This document shows positions 1-6,733 of a stretch of DNA of 6,887 bases, in pieces. The stretch is from contig JAHZDE010000034.1 in NCBI GenBank assembly GCA_019422525.1, forward strand, positions 1 to 6,887. Reading direction: 5' to 3'. Below the pieces are notes generated by a model that saw only the letters and a program-made list of their open reading frames with translations, searched no databases and was not told where the DNA came from. Position numbers and translations under genes: made by a program. Each line of letters opens with the position of its first letter. Position 1 is the stretch's first letter. The stretch is from Clostridiales bacterium (GTDB lineage Bacteria > Bacillota > Clostridia > Oscillospirales > Acutalibacteraceae).

Positions 1-33
1 GGAAAGTGTTCGGAGCAATCGTTTATTCCTCAT
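1..33 (-). CDS. Start of the next operon gene (partial; probable secreted/membrane accessory protein)
   Basis: Only the first 11 codons are inside the window; they read MRNKRLLRTLS and the frame is open to the edge. The start is well supported: an AGGAGG sits at 43-48, nine bases before the ATG, inside the end of the upstream coiled-coil gene. The two genes overlap by 11 bases, which suggests translational coupling. A short basic N-terminus of this kind (R2, K4, R5, R8) is how a signal peptide begins, but the hydrophobic core lies outside the window. In related elements the gene after DUF4315 usually encodes a DUF4366 protein with a signal peptide and a C-terminal membrane segment. That identity is inferred from gene order, not from sequence seen here. 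Confidence 0.6.
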   Translation of the reverse strand, partial: MRNKRLLRTLS

Positions 34-274
34 AGCTGTTTTCCTCCTGTTCGTTGTTGTCATCAGCAAAACTGCCGGGAACTGTGCCTCCGGACAGCAT
101 GGCGCTCAGCTGAGCCGGGGTCATACGCAGTGCGCGCACCATCTGGACGATCTCCAGATTTTCTGCCTCGGTTTTCTGTACCTCCAGCGCCTTGAGCTTT
201 TCCTGATACTCTGCGATCTTCTCGCGGACCTTAGCAATCTCCTGGTCAATGCGTTCAATTTTGTTCTTTGCCAT
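23..274 (-). CDS. DUF4315-type small coiled-coil protein of the conjugation module
   Basis: This 83-residue protein is cytoplasmic by appearance, with no signal peptide or membrane segment. Residues about 4-46 are a highly charged heptad-like helix rich in Lys, Glu and Gln (IERIDQEIAKVREKI and onward), which predicts a coiled coil. A conserved-looking MTPAQLSAML helix follows at 51-60, and the tail is acidic (DDNNEQEEN). Size, layout and position directly after the cell-wall hydrolase gene match the DUF4315 family of Firmicutes conjugative elements, whose biochemical role is not known. The start ATG at 272-274 has AGGAG at 284-288, nine bases upstream. The gene begins 29 bases after the hydrolase stop and overlaps the next gene by 11 bases. 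I am sure it is a gene and fairly sure of the family. Confidence 0.85.
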   Translation of the reverse strand: MAKNKIERIDQEIAKVREKIAEYQEKLKALEVQKTEAENLEIVQMVRALRMTPAQLSAMLSGGTVPGSFADDNNEQEENSYEE

Positions 275-303
275 CGTCTATCACTCCTTCTAAAAAATCT
301 CTG

Positions 304-2040
304 TTACCAGTTCATCAGGCCGTAGCCCTTGATACTCTGATAATTCAGGTCATAACTTTTGATCTTGCAGGCATCGCCGGAATTTCCCTCCACGGTATAA
401 ACACGGCTGCCATCCGTACCGATCACGATACCTACATGGTCTGCTGTCCCATCCAAATCCCAGTCAAAGAAAATTGCATCTCCGGGAGCCAGATTGTTAT
501 AGCCTCTTGCGCCCCACTGTCCATGAGACTGGAACCACGGAACGCCCTGCCACTCACAGCCTGCAAAGCGCGGTTCACTTTTTCCTGCCTGGTTATAGCA
601 CCAGGATACGAAGCAGGCGCACCATTCCACGCGGCTGTCAAAGCCATACCAGCTCCAATAAGGATAGCCGCCCACATTGCCCACCTGACGCTTGGCCAGT
701 TCCACCAGCTGAGGATTGCCGGGGCGGGTACCGTTAATGAACTGCACACCGGACAGATCTTCCGAGCCGCTGGTATCAGGGGAGCCGCCGCCAAACAACA
801 GCGGCTTATTGCCCATGGTCTGCCGGTAGACCTGATACATTTTCATCTGCTCCGGGGTCAGAAGTTCCGACACCACAGCGGAAATGGGCTTGCTGGCGAG
901 TTTCACATTCAAAATGTAATACTCATAGGGAACTTCTTCTGAGGTGGTCTCACCGGTCTCCGGGTCGGTGGAGGTCTCCGTGCGGTACCGAATCTCCACT
1001 TCCTCAGTAAGCGTCAGCTGATACTGTGCTGCAAACACACGCGCCAGCTCTGCCTGAGCGCTCTGCCGGGTGTAGCCTTGCAAGACGGCAGAGAGAAATG
1101 CTGCCAGCTCATGAGGGTCATGGCCGATCATACCAAGGTCATAGCGATACTCGTCATACCCTGGGTGGCTGCTTTCAATGTTGTCGATTTCCTCCTGCAA
1201 CTGGACTTCTCTGGCTGCATAATCTGCCTCCACTGCCAGCATTTCCGGGTCATCCGACGGATAAGTGGTGCCGGAGAGAACGGAACCGATGCTCTGTGCC
1301 ATCATGGAGCATGAGGACATGGTATTCATCATCATACAGGTAATGAGGAACAAAACCCCTGCAATCAGGAAACCCTTCTTGTGGCGCATGACGAATGCCC
1401 CTGCCTGCTGTGCCTTTTCTTTTACCGTCCTTGCGGCTTTTCCGGTTTTGGACGCAGCCTGGGCGGTATTTCCGGCAGTCTGACCGGCGTGTTTGGCGGC
1501 GGCATACTGCTTTTTGATGGCCTGCTTTTGCTGCCAGCGGGAAAGTGGATTGCTGGCAAACTGGGGATTTTCCTGCAAAGATTTCTGGTACAGAACATTT
1601 ACATTTGCCTTTTCCAGTTGGCGCTCTGCCTGTGCTGCTTTGCGGTACGGCTTCAGCTTGTGGCTGCGATAGCCCTCCCGCACCAGATAAGCGCCGGTCT
1701 CCACCGCTTCCTCGGACTTGTGGGCGCTTTCCACGCCCACATTGTCCTGTTCTGTTTCCCGGATCTCTTTGTGAAACTTGCCCGCGACCAGATGGACGGG
1801 AGCTTCCTTAACCCCTTGAGAAAGTTTGGAAGGTGGTTTTTTCTTGTCCTCAAAGGTCAGCTTCGAGGTCTTTTTCCCGGTGTCCGGGTCAATGACCGTC
1901 TGTCTGACTTTTTTCTTTGGAATATTGGCCTGCGCCTTATCTGCTCTGGCCGTAGCTTTCTCCGTTTTGCAGATCGGCTTTTCCAGTGCAGGGTCAGCCC
2001 GTTCCTCATCAGTAAAGCGCAGGCGCGGCTCTTTATTCAA
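304..2040 (-). CDS. Membrane-anchored CHAP-domain peptidoglycan hydrolase of the conjugation apparatus (CD1108-like)
   Basis: Likely cuts peptidoglycan at the mating site so that the secretion channel can cross the wall, the VirB1/CwlT role. About 578 residues. Residues 1-220 are a Lys/Ala-rich cytoplasmic region (LRFTDEERADPALEKP near the start; an Ala/Lys/Gln-rich helical stretch around 130-215). One membrane helix follows at about 223-241 (GFLIAGVLFLITCMMM), then an external linker with an acidic helical segment at about 263-290. The C-terminal CHAP-like domain spans about 443-578: candidate catalytic Cys474 in WCACFVSW, His535 in ADHVGIV, and Glu551/Asn553 in VEGN, so the active site appears intact. 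Many relatives carry an NlpC/P60 domain instead. Start choice: TTG at 2038-2040 gives MNKEPRLRF, with GGTGAT four bases upstream acting as an offset Shine-Dalgarno. A GTG at 2047-2049 is the alternative but lies inside that site. It overlaps the upstream gene's end, so coupling is likely. Confidence 0.9.
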   Translation of the reverse strand: MNKEPRLRFTDEERADPALEKPICKTEKATARADKAQANIPKKKVRQTVIDPDTGKKTSKLTFEDKKKPPSKLSQGVKEAPVHLVAGKFHKEIRETEQDNVGVESAHKSEEAVETGAYLVREGYRSHKLKPYRKAAQAERQLEKANVNVLYQKSLQENPQFASNPLSRWQQKQAIKKQYAAAKHAGQTAGNTAQAASKTGKAARTVKEKAQQAGAFVMRHKKGFLIAGVLFLITCMMMNTMSSCSMMAQSIGSVLSGTTYPSDDPEMLAVEADYAAREVQLQEEIDNIESSHPGYDEYRYDLGMIGHDPHELAAFLSAVLQGYTRQSAQAELARVFAAQYQLTLTEEVEIRYRTETSTDPETGETTSEEVPYEYYILNVKLASKPISAVVSELLTPEQMKMYQVYRQTMGNKPLLFGGGSPDTSGSEDLSGVQFINGTRPGNPQLVELAKRQVGNVGGYPYWSWYGFDSRVEWCACFVSWCYNQAGKSEPRFAGCEWQGVPWFQSHGQWGARGYNNLAPGDAIFFDWDLDGTADHVGIVIGTDGSRVYTVEGNSGDACKIKSYDLNYQSIKGYGLMNW

Positions 2041-2407
2041 ACCAATCACCCATTAGGATAGCATCCATCATGTGGTGCAGCTCCACATAGAGGGCCAAAC
2101 CTTCCGGATCATATAGCGGATGCACGGTGAGATACGCATGGACTTGCGCCAGAATCTCAGAGAGCATTGTGATAGGTCTGCACCCTACAATGGTTGCTGC
2201 ACCAGGGGCACACATCATATTCGCCCAAATCGAAAAGAGACGGGCAAGACCAATTTCACCATCCTCATTCAAGGTTTTGAGTTCTTTGTCAGCGGTACGA
2301 CACTCAACAACAGCGGAGGCCATTACCGGAAGCAACATGAATTCGTGAGCCTCCAATGCCTCACGGAAAAAAATCATGGTATCAAGTTCGCAAATATTCT
2401 GTTTCAT
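2033..2407 (-). CDS. Hypothetical protein of unknown function between VirB4 and the hydrolase
   Basis: I do not recognise this 124-residue protein. It has no signal peptide and no clear membrane helix; the most hydrophobic stretch is FMLLPVMASAVV at 23-34. It looks like a compact, mainly helical cytoplasmic protein with four Cys (6, 36, 66, 76), two paired His (111-112) and an acidic/aromatic end (GDWFE). The start ATG at 2405-2407 has AGGAGG at 2418-2423, ten bases upstream, within the last codons of VirB4 (Lys-Lys-Glu-Asp-Glu-stop). The end overlaps the hydrolase start, so it is co-translated with the module. Two lines sampled by hand have GC of 30/60 and 27/60, against 37/60 in a hydrolase line, which fits later acquisition but is weak evidence. 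It could be an accessory (exclusion, regulation or anti-defence) factor, but nothing in the sequence decides this. Confidence 0.8.
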   Translation of the reverse strand: MKQNICELDTMIFFREALEAHEFMLLPVMASAVVECRTADKELKTLNEDGEIGLARLFSIWANMMCAPGAATIVGCRPITMLSEILAQVHAYLTVHPLYDPEGLALYVELHHMMDAILMGDWFE

Positions 2408-2409
2408 AG

Positions 2410-4875
2410 TTATTCATCCTCCTTTTTCAGTTCCTGGGGTTTGGTGGTCATAATGCGGTAAAGCTCAGTATTCTTCGGGAAGTGGTCAACGAAGGGCAGG
2501 ATGGTGGAGCCATAGAACAGCAGGCCCTCGCCCTCACCGGAGTGGGTCACATAGCTAAGCTGGTGCGTGGAAATGCCCAGCTGCTTGGCGAGAATCTGAC
2601 GGTCTCCGCCTGCCTGGTTGAGCATATACACGAAGTCGGAGTTTTCAAAGATGTTCTCCACCTCGCGGCTGCTCAAAAGGTCTTTGACATTCTGGGTGAT
2701 ACCTGTCGGAATACCGCCCCATTTGCGGAATCGCTTCCAGATTTCCACCGTATAAGCGGCGGTCTGCTCCTCCTTCAAAAGCAGGTGCATCTCGTCGATG
2801 TAATAACGGGTGGACTTGTGGGCAGCGCGGTTAATGGTAACGCGGTTCCACACCTGATCCTGGACCACCAACATACCGATTTTCTTGAGTTGCTTGCCCA
2901 GCTCCTTAATGTCATAGCAGACAATGCGGTTATTGATGTCCACATTGCTCTGGTGATTGAACACATTGAGGGAGCCGGTTACATAGATTTCAAGGGCCGT
3001 GGCGATATACTGGGCTTCTTTTTCCTCCTGTGAACGGAGCAGGTTATATAGGTCCTCCAGTATGGGCATATTCTCCGGGCGCGGGTCATTGAGGTAGGTC
3101 TGATAGACCAGACGCACACAACGGTCGATGATGGTTTTCTGCACCGGCTGCAATCCGTCCTTACCGCCCACGATCAGCTCACACAAGCTGAGGATAAAGT
3201 CAGACTTGAGGGACAGCGGGCTTTCATCATCCGAATAGTCCAGGTTCAGATCCATCGGATTGATGTAGTTGGTTGAGGTAGGCGAGATCTTGATGACCTG
3301 CCCATGCAGACGATCCACCAGAGGTGCGTACTCCGCTTCCGGGTCACAGATGATGACATCATCATTGGTAAGCAAAAAGCAGTTGGCAATCTCACGCTTG
3401 GCGCTGAAAGACTTACCGGAACCCGGCGTACCCAAAATCAAGCCGTTGGGGTTTTTCAGCAGCTTTCGATCCACCATGATGAGGTTGTTGGACAGGGCGT
3501 TGATGCCGTAGTACAGAGCTTCTTTGCCGTTCTGGAATAATTCCTGTGTGGTGAACGGTACAAAGATGGCCGTAGAACTGGTGGTCAGTCCTCGCTGGAT
3601 CTCGATCTGATTGAGTCCCAGGGGCAGACAGCTCATCAGCCCTTCTTCCTGCTGGAAGTCCAGCCTGGTCAGCTGACAGTTATACTTCTGGGCAATGGAG
3701 CCTGCCTGGAAAATGTTGTTGCCAAGCTGACGGGGATTGTCCGCTGTGTTCAGCACCAGAAAGGTCAAAAGGAACATTCTCTCGTTGCGGCTCTGCAAAT
3801 CCTGCAAGAGTTTTTTCGCTTCACTGCCGTAGGTAGCAAGGTCAGATGGAATGATGTCCATGTCGTATCCGGCACGGACTGCTTTTTTCTGTTCCTCGAT
3901 CTTGCTGCGGTCCAGGTCGGTAATCTTGCGCTTTACCGTTTTGATGGCTTTCACCTGATCCACCGACTGAATGTGCATACTCACAATGAGCGAGCTTTCC
4001 ATATCCAAAAAATCAGCCAGTAGACGGTCATTCAGCTCCGGTGCGAGAATCTGCAAAAAAGAAACAGCCCCGTATTTCTTGCCCATACGGAACTGCTTGC
4101 CGGTGCGGAACTCAAAGGAGCTTGGTGCAATAAAATCCTTTGTGGACAGACCGGAAGGAGCCAGCCAGTCCCATTCAAACTGAAACGGGAGCTGTTCATC
4201 CATGTGGAATACCGCATGAAGCTGAGAAAGCCTTTCCTTACCGTCCAATGTTCTGGCGGCTACACCAAGACGCTTGAAGTTATTAAGTATATCGGTCTCA
4301 ATACGCTCCAGACGGGGCTTGGCGGCTTTGATGCTGTCCGCGTCGATACCAAAGGTCAGGTATTTGGTCTTGATGAGACCGTTGTTACCTCTGGCCAGCT
4401 GATTTTGCAGCATTGTGGTGTATTCCTCGCGGATACTGTCAAAGGCGTCCCTCTGGGGCGGGATGGAAATGGAGTTAGCAAAGGTCTCCTCCGATGCCGC
4501 AAGGTTCAAAAAAGACAGCTGGAAATGAATCGAACTGTCAAAATAATTGAGAAAATCACACCACCCCTCAAAGATTGCCGTCTTATCTTCGTTTTGGGAG
4601 AGCTGATAGTTGATGTCCTGAAACTGGATGGTCTTTGTGTAGTGGCTGTCCGATACGCGGCAGATTCCGTCCGGCCACATCCGTTCATAAGGGATACTGT
4701 CCTGTGCAGATTTTCCTTTTTTGTCCGTGCGGTTAGCGCGGGCAATGGCCGCTTCGATCTGCTTCTTATCGGCGCGGGACAGCTTTTTCTTTGTCTTTAC
4801 CGGCTGTACAGTTTTTTCCTCGGTTTTCCCGAACATCCGATGCAGCCATTTTTTTATTGCGGTGAACAATGTCAT
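2410..4875 (-). CDS. virB4: VirB4/TraE-type conjugation ATPase
   Basis: The energising ATPase of the type IV secretion channel, working at the inner face of the membrane with the VirB3-like (PrgI) and VirB6-like partners. 821 residues, full length for Firmicutes VirB4. Residues 1-60 are basic (KTKKKLSRADKKQ), followed by the conserved entry SAQDSIPYERMWPDGICRV at 56-74. Residues about 75-440 are the VirB4 N-terminal domain. The ATPase domain has Walker A GTPGSGKS at 482-489, a DPEAEY motif at 511-516, Walker B YYIDE at 691-695 and the GITQN motif at 725-729. No frameshift is seen. The start ATG at 4873-4875 follows AGGAGG (4879-4884) by only three bases. A TTG two codons in (residue 3) would have nine-base spacing and could be the real start. 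The first 110 bases overlap the end of the PrgI gene in another frame. Confidence 0.97.
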   Translation of the reverse strand: MTLFTAIKKWLHRMFGKTEEKTVQPVKTKKKLSRADKKQIEAAIARANRTDKKGKSAQDSIPYERMWPDGICRVSDSHYTKTIQFQDINYQLSQNEDKTAIFEGWCDFLNYFDSSIHFQLSFLNLAASEETFANSISIPPQRDAFDSIREEYTTMLQNQLARGNNGLIKTKYLTFGIDADSIKAAKPRLERIETDILNNFKRLGVAARTLDGKERLSQLHAVFHMDEQLPFQFEWDWLAPSGLSTKDFIAPSSFEFRTGKQFRMGKKYGAVSFLQILAPELNDRLLADFLDMESSLIVSMHIQSVDQVKAIKTVKRKITDLDRSKIEEQKKAVRAGYDMDIIPSDLATYGSEAKKLLQDLQSRNERMFLLTFLVLNTADNPRQLGNNIFQAGSIAQKYNCQLTRLDFQQEEGLMSCLPLGLNQIEIQRGLTTSSTAIFVPFTTQELFQNGKEALYYGINALSNNLIMVDRKLLKNPNGLILGTPGSGKSFSAKREIANCFLLTNDDVIICDPEAEYAPLVDRLHGQVIKISPTSTNYINPMDLNLDYSDDESPLSLKSDFILSLCELIVGGKDGLQPVQKTIIDRCVRLVYQTYLNDPRPENMPILEDLYNLLRSQEEKEAQYIATALEIYVTGSLNVFNHQSNVDINNRIVCYDIKELGKQLKKIGMLVVQDQVWNRVTINRAAHKSTRYYIDEMHLLLKEEQTAAYTVEIWKRFRKWGGIPTGITQNVKDLLSSREVENIFENSDFVYMLNQAGGDRQILAKQLGISTHQLSYVTHSGEGEGLLFYGSTILPFVDHFPKNTELYRIMTTKPQELKKEDE

Positions 4876-5221
4876 ACACCTCCTTATCGAGCATTTCCTG
4901 CCGCTTTAATACGGCATAAAAGTTATTGGTCTGGTAGGGACGCTGCTTGGGACGGATCACAGCTACTTTGAGGATGTTGCCGACGATCTTTTCCAGGGGC
5001 TGTCCATGCTTTTCATACATTGCCAGCAGGAAGAAGGGCATCATGACCAGCATCATACACATGGCAGCCATGCTGTTTCCCGCAGGCTCACGGAGCCACA
5101 AGAACAGCGGTACACCTACAAGCGCCCCGGCGGTAAAGCAGACCAGCTGCCTTCGTGTCAGATTGAACATGACCTTGGTTTTGACTTTGGTTAAATCTTT
5201 GGGTACGGGTACATAAGCCAT
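4766..5221 (-). CDS. prgI: PrgI/VirB3-like conjugation membrane protein
   Basis: Small inner-membrane subunit of the mating channel, thought to act like VirB3 beside VirB4. About 151 residues. A short N-terminal cytoplasmic part (AYVPVPKDLTKVKTKV) leads into RRQL and a first membrane helix at about 26-43. A tight turn with REPAGN follows, then a second Met-rich helix at about 50-68 and the cytoplasmic segment YEKHGQPLEKI. The RPYQTNNFY region near 95-105 is typical of this family. The tail after about residue 115 is basic and hydrophilic and is dual-coded with the start of VirB4. Start: ATG at 5219-5221 with AGGAGG at 5230-5235, eight bases away. An upstream GTG at 5228-5230 overlaps the Shine-Dalgarno and is unlikely. 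It starts 14 bases after the methyltransferase stop. Family call is firm; the exact C-terminus is less so. Confidence 0.9.
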   Translation of the reverse strand: MAYVPVPKDLTKVKTKVMFNLTRRQLVCFTAGALVGVPLFLWLREPAGNSMAAMCMMLVMMPFFLLAMYEKHGQPLEKIVGNILKVAVIRPKQRPYQTNNFYAVLKRQEMLDKEVYDIVHRNKKMAASDVRENRGKNCTAGKDKEKAVPRR

Positions 5222-5229
5222 ATTATCCA

Positions 5230-5238
5230 CCTCCTTTA
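5230..5238 (-). repeat. TAAAGGAGG direct repeat, copy after the methyltransferase gene
   Basis: The nine bases contain the methyltransferase stop codon (TAA, 5236-5238) fused to the Shine-Dalgarno AGGAGG of the PrgI gene. An identical copy lies at 5789-5797 at the other border of the methyltransferase gene. The repeats are in direct orientation, 559 bases apart start to start. Confidence 0.6.
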
Positions 5239-5781
5239 TGGGAATGAAATAGAGCTGTCCACTTCATTTCCCCACACATCCCAACCGGGTGTGGATTGAC
5301 GAGCAAACAGTTCTATGCGCGGGAGATCACCCATCAATGAGACAATGCGTTCTCTGGCTTCCTGCGGTTTTTTTGAATGTTCTTCAATGTGAGAGACAAT
5401 GACCTGATGAACAGCTGCGTTTATACGCTTGGGATGTCCTTTCGTTGCGAGGATACAAAGTTCCACATTGGAGCGCGTCCAATATCCCATTCCCCAGAAC
5501 AAGCTATCTGCCTTTCGATTTTGCTTTACCCAAACAAAGCCGACGGTTTTATAGGTAAATCCCCATGCCTTCAGAACTGAGAGACATTCCAGTAAACATG
5601 GAATCGTGACCCATAAAAACAAGGCACAGTCTTTATCCGCCAAGTTGCCTACTGGCAGCGCACAAATATCCTCGATACTCATGGTCGGATAGTGACTTTC
5701 TGCACTGCGTCCCAATCCTTTCTTGGAATATACTTTGTAGTTCCATGGCGGGTCTGCGTAAATGATTTGATATTTTTTCAT
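5236..5781 (-). CDS. Orphan MT-A70-family N6-adenine DNA methyltransferase
   Basis: Likely transfers a methyl group from S-adenosylmethionine to the N6 of adenine in DNA. 181 residues, a complete single-domain member. The catalytic DPPW motif is at 10-13 (IIYADPPWNY), followed by SHYPTMSIEDICALPV at 29-44, FLWVTIP at 55-61, WGFTYKTVGFVWVK at 73-86, the WTRSNVELCILATKG stretch at 101-115, HSKKP at 135-139, and ELFAR/GWDVWGNE at 157-173. No restriction endonuclease gene is next to it, so it is solitary here. Such genes may protect the element from recipient restriction or mark its own DNA; that is inference. Start: ATG at 5779-5781 with AGGAGG at 5789-5794; the wider site, AAAGGAGGG, overlaps the VirB6 stop codon. 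Two lines counted by hand are 26/60 GC each, lower than sampled neighbours, which suggests cargo inserted into the core module. Confidence 0.93.
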   Translation of the reverse strand: MKKYQIIYADPPWNYKVYSKKGLGRSAESHYPTMSIEDICALPVGNLADKDCALFLWVTIPCLLECLSVLKAWGFTYKTVGFVWVKQNRKADSLFWGMGYWTRSNVELCILATKGHPKRINAAVHQVIVSHIEEHSKKPQEARERIVSLMGDLPRIELFARQSTPGWDVWGNEVDSSISFP

Positions 5782-5788
5782 ACAGAAC

Positions 5789-5797
5789 CCTCCTTTA
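5789..5797 (-). repeat. TAAAGGAGG direct repeat, copy before the methyltransferase gene
   Basis: The nine bases contain the VirB6 stop codon (TAA, 5795-5797) fused to the Shine-Dalgarno AGGAGG of the methyltransferase gene. This is the same stop-plus-ribosome-site unit as at 5230-5238. Loss of one repeat plus the intervening gene would place the VirB6 stop directly on the PrgI ribosome binding site without altering either protein. Confidence 0.6.
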
Positions 5798-6664
5798 GTG
5801 CGCCTGAAAGACTGATTTTGCGAGACTGCCGGTTTTGAACAGCGTAAAGCACAGCAGTACGGTGTAGCCCACGCAGCTCCAGATTGCCATGATGATGTCA
5901 TCTTCCAGAGCGATGTTCTGCACCAGCACAGCATAAATTGCCACGCAGACGATAATGAGAAACGCCTGAAAGCCCAGCGCCAGCAGGGATCGGAGGTAAT
6001 TCTGTCCCATACCGCCCCATTCTTTACCCATCATTGCAGCCATTGGAACGGGAGCCACCGAAGTTACAAGGTAGATCTCGATCATACGGCCATAAATAAC
6101 GATAAAGATACAGATATATAACGCCCACATAGTAATGCCAATAAAGAGGGATTGGAACCACAGTCCGAACAGCGGTCCCAGATCCATTTCCATCAGCCTC
6201 GGTTCCAGATCGGTCATAACTGAGGAAATGTCAATGGACGCATCCGAATTGATAATCCCTGCCGCCTGCGCCACCACGCTCTGCGCCATATCAAAGACGC
6301 CCATCACGATATTCCATGTGTTTGTGACAATGAGAATGGCGGCAGCTGATTTGAACACCCACTTGAAAATCATCCAGGTATCCACATCATGCAGGTTGTT
6401 CTTGTCTGCAATCATCTGGATCAGGTCTACGGTCATCACGATAGCCAGGATCACACCTGCAATCGGCACCATGATGGAGTTTGACAGATTCTCAATCATG
6501 CTGAAAATACTGCCATTCCATCCCTGTGGGGTCTGGCCTACCTGTACGGATATATCCGCGACCTGCTGGTTTACACTGTCAAACATCCCCGAAAGGTTGC
6601 TCATAATACCGCCCACCAGCATTTCTTTCAGCCAATTTGTCAGGGCTTCAAGTAAGAAATCCAT
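5795..6664 (-). CDS. VirB6/TrbL-like polytopic conjugation membrane protein (CD1112-like)
   Basis: Inner-membrane channel component of the type IV secretion system, expected to work with PrgI and VirB4. 289 residues. The N-terminus (1-60) is amphipathic, without a cleavable signal. Hydrophobic segments lie at about 64-83, 102-122, 172-192, 196-212, 224-247 and 256-277. The signature GRMIEIYLVTSVAPVPMAAM at 192-211 is typical of TrbL/VirB6 proteins in Firmicutes elements, and the Gly-rich loop KEWGGMGQNY follows it. A hydrophilic loop at about 139-162 (SDASIDISSVMTDLEPRL) is probably external or periplasm-like. Start: ATG at 6662-6664 with AAAGGAGG at 6675-6682, ten bases upstream. The stop TAA runs directly into the Shine-Dalgarno of the methyltransferase gene. 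A GC-rich hairpin lies just ahead of its ribosome binding site. Full length, no disruption seen. Confidence 0.92.
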   Translation of the reverse strand: MDFLLEALTNWLKEMLVGGIMSNLSGMFDSVNQQVADISVQVGQTPQGWNGSIFSMIENLSNSIMVPIAGVILAIVMTVDLIQMIADKNNLHDVDTWMIFKWVFKSAAAILIVTNTWNIVMGVFDMAQSVVAQAAGIINSDASIDISSVMTDLEPRLMEMDLGPLFGLWFQSLFIGITMWALYICIFIVIYGRMIEIYLVTSVAPVPMAAMMGKEWGGMGQNYLRSLLALGFQAFLIIVCVAIYAVLVQNIALEDDIIMAIWSCVGYTVLLCFTLFKTGSLAKSVFQAH

Positions 6665-6684
6665 ACGGTGTCAACCTCCTTTCC

Positions 6685-6712
6685 GCCGCCCCCGCAAAAC
6701 TGCGGGAGCGGC
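6685..6712 (-). promoter_or_regulatory. GC-rich stem-loop before the VirB6 ribosome binding site
   Basis: Two 12-base arms, 6685-6696 and 6701-6712, pair with a single C-A mismatch (6690 against 6707) around a four-base loop. It sits in the 70-base gap between the Maff2-like and VirB6-like genes and ends two bases before the AAAGGAGG of the latter. There is no T-run after the stem on either strand, so it is not a standard intrinsic terminator. An mRNA-stability, processing or translation-tuning element that changes expression between the two genes is more plausible, but this is inference. Confidence 0.6.
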
Positions 6713-6733
6713 AAGGATTTCATACGGAGACGC

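Noticed and set aside
268..942. Long plus-strand open frame opposite the hydrolase gene (224 codons)
   Set aside because: It is antisense to the well-supported CHAP-domain coding region, has no recognisable domain and contains no hallmark of a real gene; it looks like a shadow of a GC-rich coding strand.
1381..2061. Plus-strand open frame of 226 codons opposite the hydrolase N-terminus
   Set aside because: The apparent hydrophobic, Phe/Leu-rich protein is what results from reading the reverse of Lys/Ala/Glu-rich codons; no ribosome binding site or family match is seen.
4204..4971. Plus-strand open frame of 255 codons opposite VirB4 and PrgI
   Set aside because: It lies antisense to two firmly identified genes, and its product shows no family motif; treated as a shadow frame.
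5782..5934. Upstream extension of the methyltransferase reading frame into the VirB6 gene
   Set aside because: The frame is open, but the ATG at 5779-5781 has an ideal Shine-Dalgarno, and family proteins begin just before the DPPW motif; the extension is chance coding within VirB6.
6685..6712. Intrinsic terminator
   Set aside because: The stem is strong but neither strand has a T-run after it, and the operon clearly continues into VirB6 with its own ribosome site; kept only as a possible regulatory hairpin.
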